Source: Alistipes finegoldii DSM 17242 (GTDB lineage: Bacteria > Bacteroidota > Bacteroidia > Bacteroidales > Rikenellaceae). From it: a stretch of 64,000 nucleotides of DNA. The stretch is from contig NC_018011.1 in NCBI RefSeq assembly GCF_000265365.1, forward strand, positions 124,001-188,000. Reading direction: 5' to 3'. A program made the translations under genes and the position numbers. Positions 54,007 to 64,000 of this stretch are shown here, piece after piece (position 1 is the first letter of the stretch; every line of letters starts with the position of its first letter). Under the pieces are notes generated by a model. That model made no database searches and had not been told where the DNA came from. It worked only from the letters and a program-made list of their open reading frames with translations.

Positions 54007-54371
54007 AAAAGCCGGTTCAAATCGTTGGACACCTTGCCCCGCAGCCGCTGCAGGCTCAGCGGGAAAGCCATATACTGGTCCACGCCGCACTCCAGCAGGC
54101 TCAGGACGGCCTGTTCGGACTGAAGCCACGAAACCACGTAAAACAGCGGCCGCCTCAGTCCCGCGGGACGCACGCCGCGCACGACGTCGCGGCCGCACAA
54201 GAAAGGGGCCACATGCAGCACGATCACCAGATCGAACAATACGCGGCGGCAAAGCCCTTCCATCTCGTCGGCATCGGCCGCACAACGCACCTCGGTGCGC
54301 ATGTCGATCAGCGACAGACGCACCATATCGCGCATAAAGACATCGTCCGAAACAATCAGTATCCTGTTCAT
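54003..54371 (-). CDS. Single-domain pseudo-receiver protein
   Basis: The product has 122 residues from ATG 54371 (MNRILIVSDDVFMRDMV). It is a CheY-like receiver fold that keeps the acidic pair D9/D10 and Ser81, but the phospho-acceptor position is Leu52 (DLVIVLHVAP) and the conserved Lys is Phe103 (YMAFPLS). It is therefore not expected to be phosphorylated in the usual way. It is the first gene of three overlapping genes. Confidence 0.7.
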   Translation of the reverse strand: MNRILIVSDDVFMRDMVRLSLIDMRTEVRCAADADEMEGLCRRVLFDLVIVLHVAPFLCGRDVVRGVRPAGLRRPLFYVVSWLQSEQAVLSLLECGVDQYMAFPLSLQRLRGKVSNDLNRLL

Positions 54372-54481
54372 AAAAACCCCGTCCGGCGTGTGCCGGTGCC
54401 CTGCCCCGGCCCAAAACCATGCCAGAGCCGCACGGGGCCAAAAAAATTTGCCGGATATGTTGTTTATAAGATAAATATGCG

Positions 54482-54489
54482 TATATTTG
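54482..54489 (+). promoter_or_regulatory. -7 box TATATTTG for rplU-rpmA
   Basis: TAnnTTTG match with TTG 19 bp upstream (54460-54462), 38 bp before the rplU ATG. Confidence 0.7.
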
Positions 54490-54527
54490 CACTCCGAATT
54501 ATGTTCAAATACATAACCATCGAATAA

Positions 54528-54839
54528 ATGTACGTTATAGTAGAGATTGCAGGTCAGCAATTTAAAGCTGAAAAAGGTCGGAAACTTTATGTTCACCGTC
54601 TTCAGGGCGAAGAAAATTCGTCCGTAAGTTTCGACAAAGTCCTGCTCACAGACAACGACGGTCAGGTCAAAGTAGGTGCACCTGTAGTAAAAGGCGCCTC
54701 GGTGAAGTGCAAGATCCTGAAACACCTCAAGGACGACAAGGTTCTGGTGTTCAAGAAAAAGCGCCGCACAGGATATCAGAAATGCAACGGCCACCGTCAG
54801 TATCTGACACAGGTCCTTGTAGAGGAAATTGTTGCATAA
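54528..54839 (+). CDS. rplU: 50S ribosomal protein L21
   Basis: The product has 103 residues, the standard length. YVIVEIAGQQFKAEKGRKLYVHRL and KKKRRTGYQKCNGHRQYLTQVLVEEI are L21 signatures. It binds 23S rRNA domain II. It is in the usual operon with rpmA. Confidence 0.97.
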   Translation: MYVIVEIAGQQFKAEKGRKLYVHRLQGEENSSVSFDKVLLTDNDGQVKVGAPVVKGASVKCKILKHLKDDKVLVFKKKRRTGYQKCNGHRQYLTQVLVEEIVA

Positions 54840-54859
54840 CCCTTTAAAACGGAAGAGAA

Positions 54860-55120
54860 ATGGCACACAAGAAAGGTGTAGGTAGTTCGAAGAACGGACG
54901 TGAGTCGGAAAGCAAGCGACTCGGCGTCAAACTGTTCGGTGGCCAGTTCGCAAAGGCGGGCAACATTATCGTTCGTCAGCGCGGCACGGTTCACAACCCC
55001 GGTGAAAACGTGGGTATCGGTAAAGATCACACGCTCTTCGCCCTTGTAGACGGCACCGTCGAATTCTGCAAGAAAGGCGCAGGCAAATCGTACGTGAGCG
55101 TAACTCCCCTGAGCGAGTAG
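54860..55120 (+). CDS. rpmA: 50S ribosomal protein L27
   Basis: The product has 86 residues. MAHKKGVGSSKNGRESESKRLGVKLFGGQ is the L27 start; the N-terminal tail reaches the peptidyl-transferase centre. No cleavable N-terminal extension is present. It lies 20 bp after rplU and is followed by a terminator. Confidence 0.97.
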   Translation: MAHKKGVGSSKNGRESESKRLGVKLFGGQFAKAGNIIVRQRGTVHNPGENVGIGKDHTLFALVDGTVEFCKKGAGKSYVSVTPLSE

Positions 55121-55136
55121 GCGTTCCATAAGCAAC

Positions 55137-55178
55137 ACAAGACAGGCGGCTTCCCCGACGGGAGGCCGCTTGTTTTGT
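55137..55178 (+). terminator. Intrinsic terminator of rplU-rpmA
   Basis: Arms around GGCGGCTTCCC / GGGAGGCCGC are followed by TTGTTTTGT. Confidence 0.75.
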
Positions 55179-55333
55179 GAACCCCGGAAGCGCAAGACAC
55201 ACGGTCCGAAGATCATAGGGCACACACACCAAAGATCATACGGCGACCACACGCCCCAAAGCCGTTTTTCGGCAATCGACTCCGCGGCCCGGCCCCAATA
55301 CAGACAGGTAGTTGCAGATTGCGAAAAATTGAT

Positions 55334-55341
55334 TACCTTTG
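55334..55341 (+). promoter_or_regulatory. -7 box TACCTTTG for structured RNA copy A
   Basis: TAnnTTTG with TTGCAGAT beginning at 55312 (19-bp spacer). The same TTGCAGAT and spacing occur before copy B. Confidence 0.7.
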
Positions 55342-55347
55342 TTATGC

Positions 55348-55670
55348 GGTACACCGTATTGCATGCGTTCTTAACATATCGAGTATATAAACGATTGTAT
55401 TAACATCCTGAAATCTGGTAAATTTTTTGTAAGTCCAAATACAGTCCGCTCCCGGAAGGGTGCGCGCTGTTTTGTTGGATTTACGGGTTTACCAGAACCT
55501 CAGGAGTTACAGATTCAGCGGCACTCTTCTTCTTTGGCACAAATGAGTCCATTTGTCCGCACTCCTGCCGATGCAATCGAATCATATGCGGCGGCAGGAT
55601 GCTTTCCGATAATCGGATTCTTCATACAAAAGAGAGTTGCGTCACTTTTTTCCTGCCGCCGTTCTTTTTT
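55348..55670 (+). ncRNA. Structured RNA, copy A (6S-like or Bacteroidales-1-type candidate)
   Basis: About 320 nt between a Bacteroidota promoter and an intrinsic terminator, with no credible protein. Its core is a rod: 55406-55411 with 55500-55505, TCTGGTAAA (55414-55422) with 55488-55496, GTAAGTCCAA (55429-55438) with 55475-55484, ACAG/CTGT (55441-55444, 55467-55470) and a CCC-GGAA-GGG cap. A conserved linker (55510-55529) precedes the 3' domain, where CGGCGGCAGGA (55589-55599) can pair with TCCTGCCG (55563-55570) or with TCCTGCCGCCG (55651-55661), the latter followed by a T tract. Copy B is clearly homologous. The known class is uncertain. Confidence 0.7.
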
Positions 55671-55733
55671 ACTTTCTCCGTCCGCAACATATTCCGCACA
55701 TCCGGCCGACCGAGCAGTTCCGCCGCATAACAC

Positions 55734-55769
55734 AAAAAAAACGGCAGCCCCTCAGAGAAGGAGTGCCGC
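55734..55769 (-). terminator. Intrinsic terminator after the META gene
   Basis: On the minus strand a CGGCA/TGCCG stem with an inner CTCC/GGGG pairing is followed by a T8 tract. Confidence 0.65.
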
Positions 55770-55790
55770 AAATTATCCGCGCCGGCGAAA

Positions 55791-56222
55791 CTACTTCTTC
55801 GCAGGCTCTTTTTCGACGGCCTTGAATACGGCCAGCGACTTGTCGTCGTCGAAGAAGGTCAGCTCCGAACCCTTGATTTCGAAACGGTCCACGTCGTCGA
55901 GCATCTTGACGAACGCATCTTCGTACTGCATGTCGGGGCAGGCCATCCGGGTCATGCCCATATTCTCGAATTCGAGTTTCTTGCCCTTCAGCTCATAGCG
56001 GCCGAAGAAACGGTTGCAGTTGGTGCGTCCGGCGACCATCGTGTCGGCGGCATTGAACTCCAGCGTGAAGAAATCCGCCTCCTGATTGATCGCCGTCGCC
56101 GGAATCGCCCCCATTTGGGCGAGTTTCCAAGTCGTACCTTCGAGCGTCTTGTCCTGCGCGGCGCTTCCGCACGCAGCCATCGTAACGAGCAGCGCTGCGG
56201 CTGCAAAATACTTTTTCATCAT
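55791..56222 (-). CDS. META-domain lipoprotein
   Basis: The product has 143 residues from the first of two ATGs (56222; the second is 56219). The signal ends in VTMAACG (lipobox). LEGTTWKLAQM, FTLEFNAADTMVAGRTNCNRFFGRYEL and the MACPDMQYEDAFVKML segment match the META/HslJ fold. It is an envelope lipoprotein of unknown role. A -7 box lies 78 bp upstream. Confidence 0.85.
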   Translation of the reverse strand: MMKKYFAAAALLVTMAACGSAAQDKTLEGTTWKLAQMGAIPATAINQEADFFTLEFNAADTMVAGRTNCNRFFGRYELKGKKLEFENMGMTRMACPDMQYEDAFVKMLDDVDRFEIKGSELTFFDDDKSLAVFKAVEKEPAKK

Positions 56223-56299
56223 AAATACATATAAGTTAATAACAGAACGCCGCGTGCAAAAACCGCACAAAACCTGACGGCGTCGACTCTTACGCGCCC

Positions 56300-56307
56300 C
56301 AAAGTTA
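56300..56307 (-). promoter_or_regulatory. -7 box TAACTTTG for the META gene
   Basis: TAnnTTTG on the minus strand. Confidence 0.55.
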
Positions 56308-56389
56308 GCAATTCCCGGCCGGATACGCAACCCCGGCGACAAAAAACACAGGCAGGTTCTCACATAGGCAGTTTTTGGGCGGCTCCCGA

Positions 56390-56424
56390 AAAAAAGCCAT
56401 CCGGAACAAATCGCTCCGGATGGC
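56390..56424 (-). terminator. Intrinsic terminator
   Basis: GCCATCCGGA and TCCGGATGGC arms with a T tract on the minus strand; it ends the upstream lipoprotein gene. Confidence 0.85.
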
Positions 56425-56444
56425 CGCAAATCGGGCAAAGCCCC

Positions 56445-56480
56445 GAATTACATTTTTTTCAGGAATTACATTTTTTTCAG
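56445..56480. repeat. 18-bp tandem duplication at a stop codon
   Basis: GAATTACATTTTTTTCAG occurs twice without a gap. The second unit contains the coding end (LKKM and stop) of the leftward lipoprotein gene; the first repeats it in the 3' UTR. Confidence 0.95.
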
Positions 56481-57353
56481 ATAAACCGCGATCTGCAGTT
56501 CCGTCGTTGCGTTGAACAGATCGTCGAGAATGACAGCGGGATCGAGTCCCATCATCTGCGACGGATCGAGTCCCAGCCCGCCGAGCACGTCCTTGAGCAG
56601 CTTGACATAGGGCAGCATCATGGCGCGGTCCACATACAGGCGGAACACACCGCCCTCAAAGGTGTACTTGAACGGAATGGCGTAATGGCTGTCGGTCGAA
56701 ACGACACTCAGCCCCTTATAAGCGCCGAGCATCTTGTCGATCTCGGAAAGAATCTCCATCCCCTCCTGCTTCTCGATCGCCCGGATGAAATCCTTGCTGA
56801 CGGCAGCGAAGAACAGGTTCGACTCCGTATAGAAACTCAGCGCGCCTTCGGGCAGGACAGCGGCGGTCTCGGCACTCGGAAATACCGATACGGCCTCGGC
56901 GAACGTCGGCGAGAAGATCGTCGTCATGATGTCGGCCCCCTCCTCGACCACCACTTCATGGTACTTGGCTGCAAACAAGCCGTCGCTATGCAGATCGAGC
57001 TGAACCAGACCGCTCGACACGAATTGCGAACCGATGGCCGACACCAAATCCAAGATGGTATTGAACGGCATTATGAACGAACCGGCAGGCATATCCATGC
57101 TCGCAGAGAGATCGATACCGGGAATATTATCCGGATCCGTCCATGCAGCGGCTACTTCCAGATAAAACCTCGAAGGCTCACCGCCCCCCTCGTCGGGCAC
57201 TTCTTTAAAATAGTGCGGCATATAGCTGCCCACCAATTCGGACGATACCTGCGGTTTCTTCACCTTTCCGTCGTCATCGTTACAAGCCGTAAAGGCGGCC
57301 AAAGCAGCGCACACGACAAACACGGACGCAATTTTGTGCAAGAGATTTTTCAT
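56466..57353 (-). CDS. Lipoprotein of unknown function
   Basis: The product has 295 residues. A lipoprotein signal (AALAAFTACNDDD) is followed by a hydrophobic-patch-rich domain beginning SSELVGSYMPHYF. It may belong to the DUF4925-like Bacteroidales lipoproteins, but I am not certain. It has a promoter 36 bp upstream (TAACTTTG, 57389-57396) and its own terminator, so it is a single-gene unit. Confidence 0.7.
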   Translation of the reverse strand: MKNLLHKIASVFVVCAALAAFTACNDDDGKVKKPQVSSELVGSYMPHYFKEVPDEGGGEPSRFYLEVAAAWTDPDNIPGIDLSASMDMPAGSFIMPFNTILDLVSAIGSQFVSSGLVQLDLHSDGLFAAKYHEVVVEEGADIMTTIFSPTFAEAVSVFPSAETAAVLPEGALSFYTESNLFFAAVSKDFIRAIEKQEGMEILSEIDKMLGAYKGLSVVSTDSHYAIPFKYTFEGGVFRLYVDRAMMLPYVKLLKDVLGGLGLDPSQMMGLDPAVILDDLFNATTELQIAVYLKKM

Positions 57354-57388
57354 AAGCGAGATTAGATAGTGTTAATTCAAATGTGCGG

Positions 57389-57396
57389 CAAAGTTA
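57389..57396 (-). promoter_or_regulatory. -7 box TAACTTTG for the lipoprotein gene
   Basis: TAnnTTTG on the minus strand. Confidence 0.55.
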
Positions 57397-57492
57397 TCTC
57401 CGGGGCCGATTATGAACAAATAAATTCATTCGGGGGGGGGATTTTTCAAACGGACAGCAAATTTTTCATCACGAACCGAATCGCCGGAACAC

Positions 57493-57524
57493 AAAAAAGG
57501 CCGCGGCACTGATGCCGCGGCCGA
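57493..57524 (-). terminator. Intrinsic terminator
   Basis: GGCCGCGGCA-CTGA-TGCCGCGGCC with a T6 tract on the minus strand. It is the first terminator after the S1/P1 nuclease gene, so that transcript would run through the minisatellite. Confidence 0.85.
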
Positions 57525-57539
57525 AGCCGTTTCGCCGCC

Positions 57540-57818
57540 CGGACGGATTTCGAACGACTCCCCGAACGGTTTTCGAACGAACCTCCTGACAGCCCGCCGA
57601 CCGAACGGTTTTCGAACCATCCGCTCGGACAGATTCCGGACTGTCGTCCGAACCTATTTCGGGCGCCTTCCCGAAGGAGTTTCAGACTGCCATTCGGAGG
57701 GGATTCCGCCCCACCGTCCGGACAAATCCCGGACCGCTTCCCGGAGGAATTTCAGGTCGTCATCCCGGACAGATTTCAGGTCGCCGGACGGATTCCGAAC
57801 CGCCATCCGTACGAACCA
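57540..57818. repeat. Degenerate 23-24-bp minisatellite
   Basis: About 11-12 diverged head-to-tail units of the form CGGACRGATTTCRGACYGYC plus 3-4 bases; units start near 57539, 57563, 57602, 57625, 57648, 57671, 57694, 57718, 57741, 57765 and 57784. The period is not a multiple of three. There are no unique spacers, so it is not a CRISPR. It fills most of the 500-bp gap after the nuclease gene. Confidence 0.8.
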
Positions 57819-57901
57819 CAACTCGGACGCACCGCCGCCCCGGAAATCGCACCGAAAAGCGGGCGGCATTCCCGGCGGCGCAACGTGCGGCCGCAACCGC
57901 C

Positions 57902-58668
57902 TTATCCGAACAAGCGGTTCAGCAGCGCCGCCAACCTGTATCCGGCTTTCAGCACCTGCGCCTCGGCGAACTCGTACGAGAAAATGATGAAGTCGCGCGA
58001 CTCCTCGTACGAAAGCGTCTGACCGGCCTTGGTCCAGTCGTAGATCACGCGGCACTCGCGGGCGCTGTCGGCCAGCCAGTCGCGGGGCGTGCCTTCGGCG
58101 ATATCGCGTTTTTCCCGCTTCGAACAGCGGTCGAGCTGGTGCCCGTATTCCAGATAATGCCACTTGTTGCTCAGCGTAAGCGCCCACTCGTCCCAATAAT
58201 TATGCAGGCCGTACTCCTTGCCGCTGAGCGTGAATTTGAAACTCTTGTACCACGGATATTTCACGTGCCCCGGACAGTGCATGTCGCCGACGAGATGTAC
58301 GATAAAGCGGATCAAGACCGTCACCGTCGAATCGTTTTGATTGCGGTAATCCTCCACTTTCGCAATGCAGTCGTCCAGAAAAGTCATCGCGTCGCCTTCG
58401 GGATCGGGCACGTAGTTTCCCCCGGCATCGACCTTGTTGGTGTGCCACGTGTTGGTGTGCCTGTAGGCCGGCGTGTGGCGGACCTGATCCATCCACGAGG
58501 CATAATACGGCCGCCGAGATACTTTTCGATGTTTTTCTTGGCTTTGGGCGTCAGGTTGCATTCGGCGATGTAGGCGATCGCATCGTGGCCGATTTTCCCC
58601 CAGCCGAACGCCGTCGCGCACCAACAGCTGAGCACGGCCGTCAGCAGACATACGGATAGTTTTTTCAT
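57902..58668 (-). pseudogene. S1/P1-type nuclease, frameshifted
   Basis: Two overlapping frames make one protein. Frame 1 (from ATG 58668) gives a signal peptide and WGKIGHDAIAYIAECNLTPKAKKNIEKYLGGR; frame 2 continues YYASWMDQVRHTPAYRHTNTWHTN through VHLVGDMHCPGH to the end at 57902. These carry the mature N-terminal Trp, His and Asp zinc ligands of S1/P1 nucleases. The join is near 58508. Family members usually have S-x-V between GGR and YY, so a 10-bp deletion would explain both the missing residues and the shift. It may be a pseudogene or an assembly error. Confidence 0.8.
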
Positions 58669-58697
58669 TTCGAATTAGTTTTAAGGTGATTTCGAAA

Positions 58698-58705
58698 CAA
58701 ATATA
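58698..58705 (-). promoter_or_regulatory. -7 box TATATTTG for the S1/P1 nuclease gene
   Basis: TAnnTTTG on the minus strand, 29 bp before the start codon; the promoter survives although the gene is shifted. Confidence 0.55.
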
Positions 58706-58810
58706 AAGAATAGATATTAAATAAGCAATAAAAAGCAATTACAATCATTTCTTTTTATGCTTTATCCTATCCATGCAAGCGATACGACGCCGGACGCGAT
58801 ACGGCCCGCC

Positions 58811-58848
58811 AACAAAAAAAAAGCCGCGGCACAATGCCGCGGCCTTTC
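58811..58848 (-). terminator. Intrinsic terminator of nifJ
   Basis: GCCGCGGC / GCCGCGGC arms with an ACAAT loop and a long T tract on the minus strand. Confidence 0.88.
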
Positions 58849-58866
58849 ACATAGCTGTCATACAGA

Positions 58867-62400
<3,534 letters not shown>

Positions 62401-62459
62401 TTTGTTAAAATTTTAGATGATATTGTGTGTGTTTTCTGAATTCAGGACAGAATGCGTTG

Positions 62460-62467
62460 CAAAGATA
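62460..62467 (-). promoter_or_regulatory. -7 box TATCTTTG for nifJ
   Basis: TAnnTTTG on the minus strand, 60 bp upstream of the nifJ ATG. Confidence 0.65.
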
Positions 62468-62531
62468 GCAAATCCGGCGGAAATAACAGTCCGATTTCAG
62501 AACAAAAAATCAGGAATTTTTACCATTCGGG

Positions 62532-62549
62532 GTGTTAGCGGAATAACAC
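62532..62549. promoter_or_regulatory. Operator-like palindrome 1 upstream of nifJ
   Basis: GTGTTAGCGGAATAACAC: GTGTTA and TAACAC arms with a 6-bp centre, the same frame as the nadE site. Confidence 0.55.
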
Positions 62550-62555
62550 TCAAGG

Positions 62556-62573
62556 TTGTTAATTTTTTAACAC
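62556..62573. promoter_or_regulatory. Operator-like palindrome 2 upstream of nifJ
   Basis: TTGTTAATTTTTTAACAC matches the Rex-type pattern TTGTTAAnnnnTTAACAA at 17 of its 18 positions. Its centre is 24 bp from that of palindrome 1. Confidence 0.6.
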
Positions 62574-62803
62574 AAACCTGCGTAAATCACGGAGTTGCAA
62601 AACCGGTTTACCCATAGCGCGTTACCACGGCGGCACACTTTCCGGCGCTCCGCCGCGCCTCCTCCGGGGAGCGTCTCCCGGCTCCAGAACAGACGCACAT
62701 TCCATTCCGTGCCAAAATAACGCAAAACAGCTTGCATTGAGCAAATTCGGGTTTAACGGATGGGTTGTTCGGGCAGTGCAATTGCAGATCGGGAAAATTT
62801 TTC

Positions 62804-62811
62804 TACTTTTG
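62804..62811 (+). promoter_or_regulatory. -7 box TACTTTTG for structured RNA copy B
   Basis: TAnnTTTG with TTGCAGAT beginning at 62782 and a 19-bp spacer, as for copy A. Confidence 0.7.
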
Positions 62812-62817
62812 TTCCCC

Positions 62818-63119
62818 GAATTCGTTCTTTACATATCGTCATATGTCAACGATGTATTGGGACCCTAAAATCTGGTAAATTTTTTGCAATCCCGCAATAT
62901 CCGTCGTACCCCGAAGGGTGCGTGCTGTAATTTGTGGGATTGAAGGCTTACCAGAGCCGTAGGGTCCGCAGATTCGGCAGCACTCTTCCCGTTTTCCTGC
63001 CGCAGCACACCGTACCATATGCGGCGGCAGGATTTATGGATTCACAATCCCCAAACTTCATAGTCACAGAATCCATCAAACAAATGAGGCGTCACTACTA
63101 TTCCTGCCGCCGCTTTTTT
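62818..63119 (+). ncRNA. Structured RNA, copy B
   Basis: About 300 nt, homologous to copy A from the promoter to the terminator. Core helices: GGACCCTA (62860-62867) with TAGGGTCC (62960-62967), TCTGGTAA (62871-62878) with 62948-62955, CAATCCCGCAA (62887-62897) with 62932-62942, and an ACCC-CGAA-GGGT cap. The linker CAGATTC-GC-GCACTCTTC recurs at 62969-62988. In the 3' domain GCGGCGGCAGGA (63021-63032) can pair with TCCTGCCGC (62995-63003) or with TCCTGCCGCCGC (63102-63113) plus T6. The pairing partners differ from copy A yet stay complementary. Confidence 0.7.
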
Positions 63120-63121
63120 AC

Positions 63122-63129
63122 TATCTTTG
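63122..63129 (+). promoter_or_regulatory. -7 box TATCTTTG for the M16 peptidase gene
   Basis: TAnnTTTG starting 3 bp after the T tract of structured RNA copy B and ending 7 bp before the ATG; it implies a leader of only a few bases. Confidence 0.6.
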
Positions 63130-63136
63130 CAGCCAT

Positions 63137-64000
63137 ATGATCGAATACAAAAAGAAAATACTGGCGAACGGACTCACGGTCGTCGTCAACCGCGACCCGG
63201 TCTCGAAGCTCGCCGCGGTAAACATCCTCTATAAAGCAGGCGCACGCAACGAAAATCCCGAACGCACGGGGTTCGCGCATCTGTTCGAACACCTCATGTT
63301 CCGCGGTACGCGCCGCATACCCAACTTCGACCTGCCGGTGCAGATGGCCTGCGGCGACAACAACGCCTTCACCAACAACGACTATACCGATTTCTACATC
63401 ACCCTGCCGAAAGACAACGTCGAGACGGCCCTGTGGCTCGAAAGCGACCGCATGGAGGGGCTCGACATCACGCCCGAAAAACTCGAAACCGAGAAGCGCG
63501 TGGTGATCGAGGAGTTCCGCCAGCGCTACCTCAACCAGCCCTACGGCGACCAACCGATGCTGCTGCGGGCGCTGGCCTACAAGGTCCACCCCTACCGCTG
63601 GGCCACCATCGGGCTGACGCCCGAACATATCGCCCAAGCGACGCCCGACGAGGTGCAGGCCTTCTACCGCGCCCACTACCGCCCTTCGAACGCCATTCTT
63701 TCGATCTCGGCCGACATTGACGAAGAGAAGATGCTCGATCTGGCCGAAAAGTGGTTCGAGCCGCTCGCCAACCGGCCTGCGGCCCCGGACCACATCCGTC
63801 AGGAACCGGTCCAGACCGCACCACGCCGCGAGGTCGCCGAGCGCGACGTCCCCGCCACGACGGTTTCGCTGGCCTTCCACATGGGCGGACGCACCTCGCC
63901 CGACTTCTACATCGCCGACCTCGTGTCGGACCTGCTGGCCGGCGGCGACTCGGCGCGGCTCTACACCCATCTGGTCAAGGAGCAGCGGCTGCTCTCGTCG
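63137..64000 (+). CDS. M16 family zinc metallopeptidase, 3' truncated by window edge
   Basis: The frame is open to the right edge; 288 residues are visible. The start is ATG 63137 (MIEYKKKILANGLTVVVNRDP). The inverted zincin motif HLFEHLMF (HxxEH) holds two His ligands and the catalytic Glu, and the distal Glu ligand lies in the EKRVVIEEFRQRY helix. M16 peptidases degrade peptides in a clamshell chamber. The absence of an obvious signal peptide suggests a cytoplasmic enzyme. It directly follows structured RNA copy B. Confidence 0.92.
   Translation, partial: MIEYKKKILANGLTVVVNRDPVSKLAAVNILYKAGARNENPERTGFAHLFEHLMFRGTRRIPNFDLPVQMACGDNNAFTNNDYTDFYITLPKDNVETALWLESDRMEGLDITPEKLETEKRVVIEEFRQRYLNQPYGDQPMLLRALAYKVHPYRWATIGLTPEHIAQATPDEVQAFYRAHYRPSNAILSISADIDEEKMLDLAEKWFEPLANRPAAPDHIRQEPVQTAPRREVAERDVPATTVSLAFHMGGRTSPDFYIADLVSDLLAGGDSARLYTHLVKEQRLLSS

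Noticed and set aside
55441..55470. SRP RNA, because of the CCC-GGAA-GGG cap
   Set aside because: The bases around the cap do not match the SRP helix 8 consensus, and copy B has CGAA instead of GGAA.
57540..57818. CRISPR array
   Set aside because: Units are diverged and head to tail with no unique spacers and no cas genes nearby.
58500..58520. Programmed -1 frameshift in the S1/P1 nuclease
   Set aside because: No X-XXY-YYZ heptamer occurs at the junction, and residues expected in the family are missing there, which fits a deletion better.

Overview
This 64 kb window is chromosomal DNA from a GC-rich member of the Bacteroidota, most probably a gut Bacteroidales close to Alistipes (Rikenellaceae). 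The evidence is the phylum-specific promoter (a TAnnTTTG -7 box, often with TTG about 19-20 bp upstream) in front of many genes, a TonB-dependent receptor with a carboxypeptidase-like N-terminal extension, MK-type lipoproteins, the anaerobic set nifJ, rnfBCDGEA, ackA-ptb-buk, and GC-rich codon use. The genus is an inference. No rRNA, tRNA, CRISPR array, insertion sequence or prophage is visible; this is ordinary core chromosome with a few unusual intergenic elements.

Layout. 1-5.3 kb: truncated M6 protease, lipoproteins, MFS exporter, metallo-hydrolase lipoprotein. 5.3-8.8 kb: leftward metal-handling operon (PqqD-like, Cys/His-rich protein, TonB receptor, HMA protein). 8.9-13.1 kb: recQ, 3'-5' exonuclease, rlmI, HxlR regulator. 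13.3-20.3 kb: leftward beta-propeller protein, yidC, pyrG, DUF349 protein. 20.5-27.3 kb: rightward response regulator, proBA, then crcB-ackA-ptb-buk. 27.4-31.0 kb: flippase, pyk, aroQ leftward. 31.2-34.3 kb: thiL, the leftward hpt-queE-ftsB operon, a 60-residue membrane protein. 34.4-41.8 kb: one leftward operon nadE-rseC-rnfBCDGEA. 42.1-50.0 kb: cupin, zinc-ribbon protein, Nif3, MerR, rsmF-like, deoxynucleoside kinase, GH3, trkA. 50.1-54.4 kb: two small membrane proteins, cysQ, and a tightly overlapping receiver/HEAT/glycosyltransferase-like gene trio. 54.5-55.1 kb: rplU-rpmA. 55.3-63.1 kb: two copies of a structured RNA flanking a META lipoprotein, another lipoprotein, a frameshifted S1/P1 nuclease and nifJ. 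63.1 kb to the end: truncated M16 peptidase.

How the genes work together. Pyruvate kinase makes pyruvate, NifJ oxidises it to acetyl-CoA and reduced ferredoxin, Rnf couples ferredoxin oxidation to NAD+ reduction and ion pumping, and AckA/Ptb/Buk recover ATP from acyl phosphates. The nadE-rnf operon and nifJ share an 18-bp palindromic operator-like site (GTGTTA-N6-TAACAC type), so they probably form a small redox regulon.

The most interesting unexplained feature is a pair of paralogous, roughly 300-nt RNA genes (about 55.35-55.67 kb and 62.82-63.12 kb). Both have their own Bacteroidota promoter, a long rod with compensatory base changes between the copies, and a 3' end in which one strand can pair either with an upstream or with a downstream terminator strand. 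Other points worth checking are a NadE that lacks the glutaminase cysteine, a receiver domain without its phospho-acceptor, a palindromic bidirectional promoter, and degenerate minisatellites in several gene-free gaps.
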